DNA of 64,000 nt, taken from assembly GCA_019357535.2 (NCBI GenBank), contig CP079955.1, positions 434,001-498,000 on the forward strand, read 5' to 3'. Of the stretch, positions 9,132-18,575 are shown piece by piece. Position 1 is the first letter of the stretch. Each line of letters begins with the position of its first letter. This stretch comes from Macrococcus sp. 19Msa1099 (GTDB lineage Bacteria; Bacillota; Bacilli; Staphylococcales; Staphylococcaceae). The notes beneath the pieces were generated by a model. It ran no database searches and was not told where the DNA came from. It was given only the letters and a program-made list of their open reading frames with translations. The position numbers were made by a program, and so were the translations under genes.

Positions 9132-10817
9132 GTGAAGCTTATAAAGTTGATTGTGAGTATTGGAATATGTTCATTAACATTTACTTGTAATGTTCAGGCA
9201 ACTGAGAAACAGCCAAATAATAATGTACAGTTGCAGAACGCTAAAAAAGTAAAGACAAAACCGATAATTACCCAGAAGAAGACAGTTCAGACGAAAGCAA
9301 TACCACCTTTTAAATCCAGACCTTATAAAGGACAGGTCATTAATGAAAATGTACTGGTTGTATTAATGGATTTTAGTAATGCACCGCACGGAAAGCTTAC
9401 GCAGAAGGATACCGAAAACTATATAAAATCATATGATAAGAAATACTATAATGACCTGTTCTTTGGTAAGAATGTCACAGGTCCAGGAGGATACAAATAT
9501 CATTCACTTAAATCCTATTATAATAGTGCATCAAGTGGCAGTCTGTCATTAACAGGACAAGTAGCGGGATGGTATCGTGCGAAACATCCGATTCAATATT
9601 ACGGTGCTAACAATGATGCACGGGCTTCTGAGCTGGTTATGGAAGCAGCGGAAAAAGTTGCTAAAGACAAAAAGATTGATATGAAACGCTATGACAGATT
9701 TGATTATTATGACCTTGATAAAGACAAAAAAGTAAACGAACCCGATGGTATCATCGATAAGTTTGTTGTCGTATATAGTGGTATCGGTGAAAGTGAAGGT
9801 GGTGGGAAATTTGGACAGAATACGATCTGGGAACATGTTTCCGAAGTGCCATTCACTAAAGATAATAAGCCGTCAACGATTCCGGGAACCTATAGCAAGA
9901 ATTCAAAGTTTCTAAAGAAACGACTAGCAATTGCAGAATATGGCATGATATCTGAAGACAGTACAGTAGGGACAGTGGCACATGAGTTTGGACATATGCT
10001 TGGACTACCTGATGAATATGACACAGCAAGTAGCTCGGTGAGTCATGCAGGTGAACCAGTTCGTTATTGGTCGCTTATGAGTTATGGTAAAGATGCCGGA
10101 AAGATTCCTGGATTGAACCCTGTCAGTATGAGCCCTTATGCTAAGATGCTTATTCAGAGAATCTACGGTGGTAACTGGATTCGTATCAATGAAGTAGATT
10201 ATAAGCAGATTAATGCGAAGAAAAAGTATTATTTGCTGGATCAATCTGCTTATAAAGGACAGAACAATAACGTCATTAAAGTAAACTTGCCCCCGTTACA
10301 AAAGAAAGTAAAGGGTAAGCTAAAGAGCTATAAGCGCTATTATTTAATTGAGTGGAGGAATCATACAGGTTTAGATATCGGTTTATCGAGAATTAAAGAT
10401 TCTTTTGGCATAAATAAATATGGTAAAGGAATGCTTGTGTGGTATGTGAATGAATATTATAAAGATAATAGTAATTTATCTAAACATTTTGGTGAAAGTT
10501 TGATTGGCGTAGTCGATGCGAGCCCTGGAAATATTCGTACTTCTGGCGGGTATATGCCGATGACAGATATACAAATTTTTGATGCGCCATTCAATACAAG
10601 ATCTTTTGGGCAATACAATTCGAATAAAAACTATTTCTTCAAGAAGAAATCTACAGCACCAGTACTACTTTTTGATGACAGGAATTATTCGAAAAAAGCG
10701 ATGTTAAATATGCAGGCCCCAGATAGTAGCCGTGTATTACCTCAACTTGGTATTAAAATTAAAGTTGAAGACCAAAATAAAGAAGGTACTGTCGGAAAGA
10801 TCAGTATATATAAATAA
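9132..10817 (+). CDS. Secreted M6-family (immune inhibitor A-like) metalloprotease
   Basis: Zinc metalloprotease of 561 aa. A signal peptide runs to VQA (residues 21-23) and should be cut by signal peptidase I; the Cys at 19 is not in a valid lipobox. The zinc site is HEFGH at H284-E285-H288 with D294 as the expected third ligand of M6 enzymes (HExxHxxGxxD). An upstream DLDKDKKVNEPDGIID segment is the calcium-binding-like motif common in this family. The start is GTG at 9132 with GAGG upstream. It is the second gene of a cluster with the preceding lipoprotein. Substrate unknown; M6 relatives degrade host or matrix proteins. Confidence 0.88.
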   Translation: MKLIKLIVSIGICSLTFTCNVQATEKQPNNNVQLQNAKKVKTKPIITQKKTVQTKAIPPFKSRPYKGQVINENVLVVLMDFSNAPHGKLTQKDTENYIKSYDKKYYNDLFFGKNVTGPGGYKYHSLKSYYNSASSGSLSLTGQVAGWYRAKHPIQYYGANNDARASELVMEAAEKVAKDKKIDMKRYDRFDYYDLDKDKKVNEPDGIIDKFVVVYSGIGESEGGGKFGQNTIWEHVSEVPFTKDNKPSTIPGTYSKNSKFLKKRLAIAEYGMISEDSTVGTVAHEFGHMLGLPDEYDTASSSVSHAGEPVRYWSLMSYGKDAGKIPGLNPVSMSPYAKMLIQRIYGGNWIRINEVDYKQINAKKKYYLLDQSAYKGQNNNVIKVNLPPLQKKVKGKLKSYKRYYLIEWRNHTGLDIGLSRIKDSFGINKYGKGMLVWYVNEYYKDNSNLSKHFGESLIGVVDASPGNIRTSGGYMPMTDIQIFDAPFNTRSFGQYNSNKNYFFKKKSTAPVLLFDDRNYSKKAMLNMQAPDSSRVLPQLGIKIKVEDQNKEGTVGKISIYK

Positions 10818-10827
10818 GGGGTAATCG

Positions 10828-11355
10828 ATGACATACTTTGAAACGGAACGTCTCATTTTTAGAAATTGGCATAACTCAGATCTTGCGCATTACATTGAAC
10901 TGAATCGGAATTTTGAAGTGAGAAGATACTTCCCGGATATACTGAGTAAGGAAAGAAGTGAGCGTATCTTTGATATCATGTACAAAGAAATAGAGCGTGA
11001 CAAACATGGTTTGTTTGCAGTGACTTTAAAAGATGGCACATTTATCGGTTTTATTGGGACGCTGTTTGCTGAATATGACGCTTCAATCCCACATAGTCCA
11101 TTTTATGAAATTGGCTGGAGGATATTACCGCAGTTCACTGGTAATGGATATGCGACAGAAGGTGCACAAGGTCTGATAGATTACATGCGTATGCTAAAGA
11201 TAGAAGATTTATATGCGTATACATCTGTAAATAATATAAAGAGTATCAATGTAATGAAGAAGTTAGGAATGAAGGATGTTACAGCATTTGTTCATCCGCA
11301 CTATCCAGATGAACAAATATTATATAGGAGTGTAGTGAATGATCTTAATCAGTAG
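10828..11355 (+). CDS. GNAT-family N-acetyltransferase (RimJ/RimL-like)
   Basis: Acetyltransferase of 175 aa. It starts with the TERLIFRNWHNSDL signature of the RimJ/RimL subgroup, which modifies ribosomal proteins or small molecules. The acetyl-CoA site is WRILPQFTGNGYATEGAQG and the end is NNIKSINVMKKLGMK. It lies 10 nt after the protease gene and overlaps the next gene by 17 bp, so it is part of one transcript. Confidence 0.85.
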   Translation: MTYFETERLIFRNWHNSDLAHYIELNRNFEVRRYFPDILSKERSERIFDIMYKEIERDKHGLFAVTLKDGTFIGFIGTLFAEYDASIPHSPFYEIGWRILPQFTGNGYATEGAQGLIDYMRMLKIEDLYAYTSVNNIKSINVMKKLGMKDVTAFVHPHYPDEQILYRSVVNDLNQ

Positions 11356-11806
11356 CTGTCTTGTAGGACATCCAGTGCGCTATGATGGCCGGAGTAAAAC
11401 AAATGAAATTATTGCTAGATTAATAGATATGAAAGAGGCGATACATGCTTGTCCGGAAATGCTGGGTGGATTGACTGTTCCCCGTGCACCTGCTGAAATT
11501 GTAGGGGGAGATGGCGATGATTGTCTGGATGGAAAGGCGCGTGTGATAACGATTCATGGGACTGATGTCACTGCTGAATTTATCGCAGGGGCCAAGCAGA
11601 CATTACAGTATTGTATAGATTACAATGTATCTACTGCTGTATTAAAAGCAGACAGTCCAAGTTGTGGTAGCGATCAAATCTACGATGGTTCATTTAACGG
11701 AAAGCTGAAAAGTGGGGACGGTGTAACTGCAGCTTTACTACGAAGACATGGTATTCATGTCATAAGTGAAGTTGAATTTGTTAATAATCTAGATGACACA
11801 CTTTAG
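11339..11806 (+). CDS. DUF523 family protein
   Basis: 155-aa protein of the DUF523 family, recognised by the opening ILISSCLVGHPVRYDG and by LKADSPSCGSDQIYDG near residues 97-112. The conserved cysteines in these motifs suggest a metal- or thiol-dependent role, but the function of the family is not known. The ATG at 11339 has GGAG upstream and overlaps the end of the acetyltransferase gene in another frame, indicating translational coupling. Confidence 0.85.
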   Translation: MILISSCLVGHPVRYDGRSKTNEIIARLIDMKEAIHACPEMLGGLTVPRAPAEIVGGDGDDCLDGKARVITIHGTDVTAEFIAGAKQTLQYCIDYNVSTAVLKADSPSCGSDQIYDGSFNGKLKSGDGVTAALLRRHGIHVISEVEFVNNLDDTL

Positions 11807-11853
11807 TTGAGTAGAATATGTTATGATATTTATTATTGAATGGGGTGAAACGA

Positions 11854-12330
11854 ATGATAACGATTGAACAAGTGAAGGATAGTGCATCGATATCTTTAGA
11901 ACAATACATGCTGCCAGCAAAACAGATGTTCTTCTCAGGACATCCACGTTACATATTATCCGTTCAAAGAGCAGATTATGCTGCTTTTATTATTAAGAAG
12001 GATAATGATGTCATCGGTGTCTTTGCTCTGGATAGAGGTGATATTCTAAATAAGATAGATGCCCCTAGTACAGCAATTTACCTGCGTGGGTTATCGATAG
12101 ATTATAAATATCAGGGCAGTGGTATTCTAAAGGAAGTCCTGCCTTTGATAGAGACTTATATTAAATCGAACTATGCAGATGTGTGGGCGATTTATTTAAT
12201 GGTTAATGTAAAGAATGATGCATACTACGCTTTTATCAAATGCGGCTTCATCGATCAGAAGATGATGGTACGCCAAGGATTTAGCCGTCTTAAAGTATTA
12301 AAGAAGATAATAAATAACGTCCCTGATTAA
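11854..12330 (+). CDS. GNAT-family N-acetyltransferase (PaiA-like)
   Basis: 158-aa acetyltransferase resembling the polyamine acetyltransferase group: YLRGLSIDYKYQGSGILKEVL is the acetyl-CoA-binding region and NVKNDAYYAFIKCGF the C-terminal motif. I chose the ATG at 11854 because GGGGTGA lies 7 nt before it; an ATG at 11836 lies upstream of that site. The stop codon lies in the loop of a terminator hairpin and overlaps the stop of the convergent gene. Confidence 0.8.
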   Translation: MITIEQVKDSASISLEQYMLPAKQMFFSGHPRYILSVQRADYAAFIIKKDNDVIGVFALDRGDILNKIDAPSTAIYLRGLSIDYKYQGSGILKEVLPLIETYIKSNYADVWAIYLMVNVKNDAYYAFIKCGFIDQKMMVRQGFSRLKVLKKIINNVPD

Positions 12331-12348
12331 TAATTCGGGGACGTTATT
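12313..12348. terminator. Bidirectional terminator containing both stop codons
   Basis: Arms AATAACGTCCC (12313-12323) and GGGACGTTATT (12338-12348). The 14-nt loop holds the stop codons of both convergent genes. Confidence 0.85.
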
Positions 12349-12788
12349 ATTTGTTCAAGCGTTGTTTTGAATTTCGTTCTGTCAGAAGTAGTAAATTTGG
12401 CAGGACCTTTTATTCGCTTGTTCATCTTTCTGGATTCATGGTTGATAAATCGTGTGATCAGCAATGCATCAAGGTTGGATTTGGTATATATAAATCCAGT
12501 ATGATGCATGACAAGCGCTTTATTGATGACAATACTTGCTAATCCATAATCACCAGTTATGACAATGTCATCTTTGTCGACAAGAGATAATATTTTGTAG
12601 TCCGCACTATCGCTGGCAGTATCAACATATATCGAACTGACATCTGGACCATATATTTTTGATGAATGATGTGCATAGTCTTTTACAAGAATCACTTCAA
12701 TGTGATATTTTGCAGCAATGTGTACTGTTTCATCAATCACAGGAGAGCTATCGGCATCGATGATGATTCTGTAGTTAACGTCTGCCAA
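12327..12788 (-). CDS. YaiI/YqxD family protein (UPF0178)
   Basis: PIN-like-fold protein of unknown function. The family core IIIDADSSPV, TASDSADYKI and GDYGLASIVI (Asp-rich, putative metal site) is intact. The start is uncertain. A TTG at 12788 gives 153 aa, the usual family size, and overlaps the upstream gene by 14 bp; an ATG at 12866 would add 26 residues wholly inside the upstream gene. Neither has a strong ribosome site, so coupling to the upstream gene is likely. The canonical second acidic Cys position (DADACP) reads DADSSP here. Confidence 0.75.
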   Translation of the reverse strand: MADVNYRIIIDADSSPVIDETVHIAAKYHIEVILVKDYAHHSSKIYGPDVSSIYVDTASDSADYKILSLVDKDDIVITGDYGLASIVINKALVMHHTGFIYTKSNLDALLITRFINHESRKMNKRIKGPAKFTTSDRTKFKTTLEQIITSPNY

Positions 12789-13590
12789 TTTTTTCGGCCA
12801 TCTGTTTTCTGTGTCGTTCAAAAAGCTGTGCATTACTAAAGTCTTCATCATTATGCATTTGTGCATTATGATAATTGTTCGGTTTATGTGGTTCTGTTAA
12901 CTGATGTTTCTTTAAACCAAATAGAGAACGGTTTTGCTTTGGCGTTTTCACTTTATAGTTTTTGTATTTCTTTAACGCTTTAATTCTTAGTTTTTCGTTT
13001 TCTTCTTTTAGCTGGAGCTCAGCTTTATGTCTTTCTTCAATTGATTTGTTGAGCTTCTTATCTAATTGATCGATTTCTTTCTTAACCTTCTTATCTTGTT
13101 TAGAAGTCACCGTTTGAGCTGCGTGGAAATTTCCTTTTTCTGCAAGCTTCATTTCTTTGATCAATCGTTTTTCTCGTGCTTTCTCTTTCTTTTCTTCATC
13201 ACGTCTTCTTGATTCAATAGACTGTGACAATGTTTGACCTAATGTGTTAATCTGTTTTTGCTCAACTTTCTTCTGTTTCTTTTCTTCTTTCGCTTGCTGT
13301 ACAAATGGTTTCATCTTTTTTTTGTAATGGAGGGCTTTTTTCTCATCTTTATATTTGTCTGCAATAAATGAAGATGTCTTTACAGCACCTCTTTTAATAG
13401 TTGTTGTAGCGCCTTTTGCTTTTCTTGCGGCTGTTACTGTTTTATCCTTTGTAACGTCATAGGCTTTAACCGATAAGCCTGTCAGTTGTTGAACTTCTCT
13501 CTGCTCTTTCAGTTTATGACGCTCATTGATCAGAGGGACAAGAATGACTGCAGCAACGTTTACTGCTGTTTTAACTTTGTTTTTATTCAT
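12775..13590 (-). CDS. Charged coiled-coil protein, unknown function
   Basis: 271 aa, extremely rich in Lys and Glu. A short hydrophobic stretch at the N-terminus (VNVAAVILVPLI) is followed by about 200 residues of helix-forming, heptad-like sequence, so it may be a membrane-tethered coiled coil. I chose the ATG at 13590 because AAAGGAG lies 7 nt upstream; a longer frame from 13671 would run through the upstream terminator. No family recognised. Its 3' end overlaps the YaiI gene. Confidence 0.65.
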   Translation of the reverse strand: MNKNKVKTAVNVAAVILVPLINERHKLKEQREVQQLTGLSVKAYDVTKDKTVTAARKAKGATTTIKRGAVKTSSFIADKYKDEKKALHYKKKMKPFVQQAKEEKKQKKVEQKQINTLGQTLSQSIESRRRDEEKKEKAREKRLIKEMKLAEKGNFHAAQTVTSKQDKKVKKEIDQLDKKLNKSIEERHKAELQLKEENEKLRIKALKKYKNYKVKTPKQNRSLFGLKKHQLTEPHKPNNYHNAQMHNDEDFSNAQLFERHRKQMAEKIGRR

Positions 13591-13652
13591 ATGCAAGCTC
13601 CTTTGTATGTAGTTAATAGTATTATAGTATAGATACCCTATAATTAATAAAA

Positions 13653-13693
13653 TTAACAAGAGAGTGGACAATTAATGTCCACTCTCTTGTTAA
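13653..13693 (-). terminator. Terminator of the MarR-family gene
   Basis: Perfect 18-bp inverted repeat (13653-13670 / 13676-13693) with a 5-nt loop, followed on the minus strand by a T-rich stretch. Confidence 0.88.
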
Positions 13694-13719
13694 GATTTAA
13701 GATGCTCTATTTGATTGAT

Positions 13720-14136
13720 TTAATAAGTCATATTGTCTGAAAGTTTCTTTGAAAGTTTTATAAGTAGTTGATATTCTTCGACCGAGAGATCACTGCTCAT
13801 ATACATATTGAGTGGTATGTCTTTAAGAGGTTCAATCAACTTCTTAGCTTTCTCTGTTAATATTACTTCAACTACACGTTCATCCGAAGACATTCTTCTT
13901 CTTTCGACAAGACCATTCGCTTCCATCTTCTTAACGATTGGCGTAATTGTACCAGATTGAAATGCTAACCGTTCTCCGAGCTGTAATACTGGGAGTACGT
14001 TATGTTCATCCAGAACCATTAATACGAGGTAATGCTGATAGCTTAAAGAATAGGATTTAAGCAATTCTCTATTATACTTCTTGATGATTTCTCTTTGGAC
14101 AAGATATAGTTGATAGTCAAGAGTATCTTTGTTCAT
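13720..14136 (-). CDS. MarR-family transcriptional regulator
   Basis: Winged-helix DNA-binding protein of 138 aa. The recognition region is GTITPIVKKMEANGLVERRR and the wing contains SSDERVVEV, as in the OhrR/MgrA/SarZ group. Unlike OhrR, MgrA and SarZ it has no cysteine, so thiol-based oxidant sensing is not expected. An AAGGAGT site precedes the ATG. Target genes are unknown; it is monocistronic. Confidence 0.85.
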   Translation of the reverse strand: MNKDTLDYQLYLVQREIIKKYNRELLKSYSLSYQHYLVLMVLDEHNVLPVLQLGERLAFQSGTITPIVKKMEANGLVERRRMSSDERVVEVILTEKAKKLIEPLKDIPLNMYMSSDLSVEEYQLLIKLSKKLSDNMTY

Positions 14137-14238
14137 AATATTGACTCCTTCTATTCAACTTCTTGACTAAACTATAACATCAATTGTAAGAGAATGATAG
14201 TAAATTTCATAAAGATGAAAGAAGCAACCAATAAAAAA

Positions 14239-14262
14239 AACAGCAGTGAATACTGCTGTTTA
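14239..14262 (-). terminator. uppP terminator
   Basis: AACAGCAGT / ACTGCTGTT hairpin (14239-14247, 14252-14260) overlapping the uppP stop codon; on the minus strand a run of T follows. Confidence 0.85.
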
Positions 14263-15105
14263 GATCCCCTTGCCGATACCGAATCCAAAATAAAGTACTG
14301 CAATAACAGCGACAAGAATGAGACGGTATATTGCAAATGGCATAAGTTTTACACGATTGATTAAACTCAGGAATAGACGAATAGATAATACCCCGAAAAT
14401 AAATGCAGCGATAAAACCAACAATATAAAATAAAATCTGGTCGCTATGAATATATTGTATATTGCTCGCTAAACTTTTAGCACTTGCTGCAAACATGATA
14501 GGAACTGCCATGATAAATGTAAAATCACTTGCAGCTTTATGGTTCATCTTAAGCAGCACACCCGCTGAAATCGTTGATCCACTTCTTGAGAAACCTGGCC
14601 ATAATGCTAGACATTGTGCAACCCCGATGATCAGTGCTTGCTTATAGGTCATTTCATCTACGGTCGTTGTATGTGTTACCTTCTTATTGAATAGGTCTGC
14701 TGCAATCATCAACAGCGCACCTAAAGCAAGTCCGATAAGCACAGTAGGGACACTGAAGAGATGTTTGTCAATAAAGTCATCGAACAATAGTCCCATAATT
14801 CCTGCAGGTATTAACCCGATAAATATATGAAGTAAATTAAGACGTGGACCCTCAGTCTTAGTTTTTTCTATATGGAGCACTTCCAGAAATCGATGTCTGA
14901 ATATCCAGGCAGCAGCAAATATTGAGCCGAGCTGAATCACAATTTTAAATGTATTGGCCGATTCCTGGCTATTAAGTACGTACTTCGTCTGTAACCACAT
15001 ATCATCAACTAAGATCTGATGTCCTGTTGAAGAAACCGGCGCGAATTCTGTAAGTCCTTCTACAATCCCTAATATTAATGCTTTAACAAGCTCAAAAAAA
15101 GTCAT
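14260..15105 (-). CDS. uppP: Undecaprenyl-diphosphatase (bacitracin resistance protein)
   Basis: Integral membrane phosphatase of 281 aa that recycles undecaprenyl diphosphate to the monophosphate carrier for wall and teichoic-acid synthesis, and confers bacitracin tolerance. Family motifs are EGLTEFAPVSSTGH near the N-terminus and PGFSRSGSTI around residues 165-174, which form the active site. Six to eight membrane segments. Its position near mgrA and the CydDC-like ABC genes matches Staphylococcus order. Confidence 0.96.
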   Translation of the reverse strand: MTFFELVKALILGIVEGLTEFAPVSSTGHQILVDDMWLQTKYVLNSQESANTFKIVIQLGSIFAAAWIFRHRFLEVLHIEKTKTEGPRLNLLHIFIGLIPAGIMGLLFDDFIDKHLFSVPTVLIGLALGALLMIAADLFNKKVTHTTTVDEMTYKQALIIGVAQCLALWPGFSRSGSTISAGVLLKMNHKAASDFTFIMAVPIMFAASAKSLASNIQYIHSDQILFYIVGFIAAFIFGVLSIRLFLSLINRVKLMPFAIYRLILVAVIAVLYFGFGIGKGI

Positions 15106-15264
15106 GTGTTAACCACCTTTTAGTCATTATTTAATATTTCCATGAACACTTAAAAGATTATAGCATAAACGACACTTTTCCACACTTTTCATTTCTATGA
15201 AATATAAGCGGAAAAGTTTATATTTATAATAGATGCCGTTATAATGCTTTATAGGAGTGATAAT

Positions 15265-16863
15265 GTGAAATTTTTAACAAAATTATCTTTTAACTATAGA
15301 TGGGCCCACGTTATATTTTTTATATTAAGTATATTATTGAGTGTTATTATTGTATTGCAAAGTATACAAATTAGTAAGGTGGTTGATGCGGTACTTTATC
15401 AGCATAAGATAGATTTTACTTTTGTTCTGTTTACGATTTTTATCATTTTAATATCTAGAAGTAGTGTACAGATGGGACTGAAGGTAACTGGAAACACGCT
15501 CAGTATTAAGGTGAAACATCAACTCAGAGCGTTTTTAAGCAAGAAAAAAGATGATGCAGGCACTGTTATGAATAACATACAGCAAGGTATAGAGGGGATT
15601 CATCCATTCTTCAGTGACTATTTGCCACAAGTGTATCGTTCTACGTTTATTCCATGTTCAATTCTGGTATTTTTATGTTTCTTTCATTATCAGACTGCAC
15701 TAATTATGTTAATTACAGCACCTTTTATTCCTATATTCTATATTATTATAGGTATTAATACTGAAAAAGAAGCGACACGTCAAATGCTGAGTCTCAATAG
15801 GTTCTCAAACTACTTTCTAAATGTTATGAAAGGTATAATGACGATTAAAACATTTGATTATGAAGAAAAAGCGCTGAAGCAAACAGCACAATATTCAGAA
15901 CGTTACAAAGAACATACGATGAAAATTTTGAAGACAGCGTTTCTTTCTACCTTAATGCTGGAATTTATCTCGATGCTATCAATTGGTATCATTGCTTTAG
16001 AAATTGGACTGTCACTGCTAGTGTTTCATAGTGTAAGTTTTTATACGTCAGTCGTAGTGCTGATGCTTGCGCCGGAATTTTATAATGCGCTCAAGGATCT
16101 TGGTCTAGCATTTCATACAGGTAAAACAGCAGCGGGTTATGGAGAAATATTGAGTGAGCAAATGACAGAATCCGTGCCGCAAGTGGAGTATATCACTGAA
16201 GACATTATTCGTTTTACAAACGTTAAGACGCATTATGACAATAGTGAGTTTACTCTTGACATTCCAGAGCTTGATTTACCGCTTGATCATTATACGATCG
16301 CTGGTGCGAGTGGTTCTGGCAAATCAACATTCGCGAAATTACTGTGTAATAGGGTTCCTTTTGAAGGACAGATGTCGTTAAGTAATAAGTTACAGAATGA
16401 AGTTGTCTATTTATCTCAGTTTGATGCAATTCTTTCTGATAGTGTGATCAACAATATCACGATGTTCAATGATTACAACTTTGAACAAGTCGTGGCACTA
16501 GCGAAAAAATTTAGGCTTCATGAGCGATTTACAAGGATGCCTGATGGTTATGACACAGTTATTGGACCAGAAGGTGAACAGCTTTCTGGAGGAGAAACGA
16601 GAAGACTATCATTAATGCGTGTATTTTTGTATCCGAAAAAGCTGATTATTCTTGACGAACCAACGGCAATGCTGGATAAAGAAAGTCGAGATATCATACT
16701 CGGGGCAATTGAAGAATTAAAAGCGCATAGTTATATCATGATGATTGCCCATCATGAAGAAACGGTGAAGCAAAGTAAGCGACTGGTATACGTCCAGAAT
16801 GGTCGTATTACACGTGTTTCAAATGAAGAAATGAGGTTGAATAATGATGAGATGGATGAATGA
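15265..16863 (+). CDS. ABC exporter subunit, CydD-like
   Basis: Half-transporter of 532 aa with six membrane helices (about 1-290) and an ATPase domain. Walker A is ASGSGKST, the signature LSGGETRRL and Walker B KLIILDEPTA. It pairs with the next gene, as in CydDC exporters of glutathione/cysteine or haem compounds needed for cytochrome bd assembly. I chose GTG at 15265 because AGGAG lies 7 nt upstream; an ATG at 15244 lacks such a site. CydD is an assignment by pairing and order, so the substrate is uncertain. Confidence 0.8.
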   Translation: MKFLTKLSFNYRWAHVIFFILSILLSVIIVLQSIQISKVVDAVLYQHKIDFTFVLFTIFIILISRSSVQMGLKVTGNTLSIKVKHQLRAFLSKKKDDAGTVMNNIQQGIEGIHPFFSDYLPQVYRSTFIPCSILVFLCFFHYQTALIMLITAPFIPIFYIIIGINTEKEATRQMLSLNRFSNYFLNVMKGIMTIKTFDYEEKALKQTAQYSERYKEHTMKILKTAFLSTLMLEFISMLSIGIIALEIGLSLLVFHSVSFYTSVVVLMLAPEFYNALKDLGLAFHTGKTAAGYGEILSEQMTESVPQVEYITEDIIRFTNVKTHYDNSEFTLDIPELDLPLDHYTIAGASGSGKSTFAKLLCNRVPFEGQMSLSNKLQNEVVYLSQFDAILSDSVINNITMFNDYNFEQVVALAKKFRLHERFTRMPDGYDTVIGPEGEQLSGGETRRLSLMRVFLYPKKLIILDEPTAMLDKESRDIILGAIEELKAHSYIMMIAHHEETVKQSKRLVYVQNGRITRVSNEEMRLNNDEMDE

Positions 16864-18460
16864 GTGGGTCAGTAAATCGATTATTTTATCAATTGTTATC
16901 GGTTTATTAGGAGCACTTACATCAATCGGAATGTTTAGTTTAAGTGGTCTCATGTTATCGAAGAGCGTATTGAATGTGCCGCTATATACTTTAATTGTCC
17001 TTGTCGCAACAATTAAATTGTTCGGTGTCGTACGCGCAATATGCAAATATTTTGAGCGTCTTATCTCTCATGACGCAACGTTTGAGATGCTTAAAGATAT
17101 CAGGGTTAGGACTGTAGGTATACTGCTTGAAAATTTTGAGCATATACAGTCAGATTACAAATTGTCTGATGTGCTGAACCGTACTGTCAATAATATTGAA
17201 AAACTTCAGAATAAATTGTTGAGAGTGATCTATCCACCGATTATCGCACTATTAACAACATTAACTGTAATACTTGTATATATTCAGTATAGTATGTATG
17301 CCGTAATTGTGATTGCAATTGCCATGATGATAATGATTATTGTACTTCCTAATATATTCGCAAGACAGCTGGAAGTGGTTGTCCATAATAAATATGAATC
17401 GACTGCACAATATGAAAATAAGCTCATGGATTATCAGCTGCATTATGAGACAATTCAAATCTTTGATGAAAACCACCGTTTTGAGCAGCAGTTAAATAAA
17501 CTGCAAGATCGTATGGAATCGAGCATAGCGAAAGAAAATAAAATTATTACTTTGTATGATTTTCTGTTGAATGCGATATCTATGGCAGCAATATTCTCAA
17601 CGATTACTGTCATGATTGTTGATCCTTCACTAAATGTGATGATGTACTTAAGTCTTGTGATGGTAACCATTACATTATTTGAAATGAGCATACCGATGGT
17701 GCATTATCCCTACCACAAAGCGGAATCGAATCGCGCAGAAGAAGAGATTTCTGAACTAACATATAATGATGTAGAAAAAATCAACCTCCCGTTTGAAGCG
17801 TTAGAATTGTGTGATGTATCTGTTAAGAAAAAAAAATTGATTCTAGATACAATCAATCTGAAGATGACAAAAGGTCAAAAGATAGGGATTGCTGGTCGTA
17901 GCGGTTCTGGGAAAACGACTTTGGCGCATACGATACTGGGCTTAAATCAGATAGAAGGAAATTATATGTTAAATGGAAATTCTATACAATTACCTGTCGA
18001 TCTGCTGTCAATGTGGAATGTCGCGACACAGGATACGCATTTTATCGAAGGAACAATCTCTGATAATATGTTTTTATCTGTTGCAGATAAGGAATTAGAA
18101 GAACTGCTTCTTCATTTTAACTTGCCCTTTAAAGCCCAAAGTACCGTAGAAGCTTTCGGAAGTAATCTATCTGGAGGCGAAAAGAAACGACTACATTTTA
18201 TAAGGATGATATTAAGAAATAAACCGTTATGGTTAATGGATGAACCATTTAATGGCGTAGATAACGAAAACATTGAAATTATGATGTCATACTTAAAACG
18301 AAATCAAATTACACTGATACTCATAAGTCATGATACTGAATTATTGAAAACGATGGATGAAATCTTAGTGATGGATGCAGGTAAGATTGTAGAAAGAGGA
18401 ACATTTCAACAATTGTACAAAAATAAAACGACATTGTTTAATGCACTTTCAGAGGGGTAA
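16844..18460 (+). CDS. ABC exporter subunit, CydC-like
   Basis: Second half of the heterodimeric exporter (538 aa): membrane domain to about residue 300, then an ATPase with Walker A GRSGSGKTT, signature LSGGEKKRLHF and Walker B LWLMDEPFNG. It overlaps the preceding gene by 20 bp, with GAGGTT before the ATG, so expression is coupled. The two ATPase domains differ, as usual for CydD and CydC. A 115-bp extremely AT-rich gap follows. Confidence 0.82.
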   Translation: MMRWMNEWVSKSIILSIVIGLLGALTSIGMFSLSGLMLSKSVLNVPLYTLIVLVATIKLFGVVRAICKYFERLISHDATFEMLKDIRVRTVGILLENFEHIQSDYKLSDVLNRTVNNIEKLQNKLLRVIYPPIIALLTTLTVILVYIQYSMYAVIVIAIAMMIMIIVLPNIFARQLEVVVHNKYESTAQYENKLMDYQLHYETIQIFDENHRFEQQLNKLQDRMESSIAKENKIITLYDFLLNAISMAAIFSTITVMIVDPSLNVMMYLSLVMVTITLFEMSIPMVHYPYHKAESNRAEEEISELTYNDVEKINLPFEALELCDVSVKKKKLILDTINLKMTKGQKIGIAGRSGSGKTTLAHTILGLNQIEGNYMLNGNSIQLPVDLLSMWNVATQDTHFIEGTISDNMFLSVADKELEELLLHFNLPFKAQSTVEAFGSNLSGGEKKRLHFIRMILRNKPLWLMDEPFNGVDNENIEIMMSYLKRNQITLILISHDTELLKTMDEILVMDAGKIVERGTFQQLYKNKTTLFNALSEG

Positions 18461-18575
18461 TAATTATATTAATATAATTAAAATGTAATTCTTTTGATAT
18501 TATCATTAATAAATTATTATTTATATCAAATATTATGATAAAATAATAATAAATAATAATCAGGAGGATAAATTA

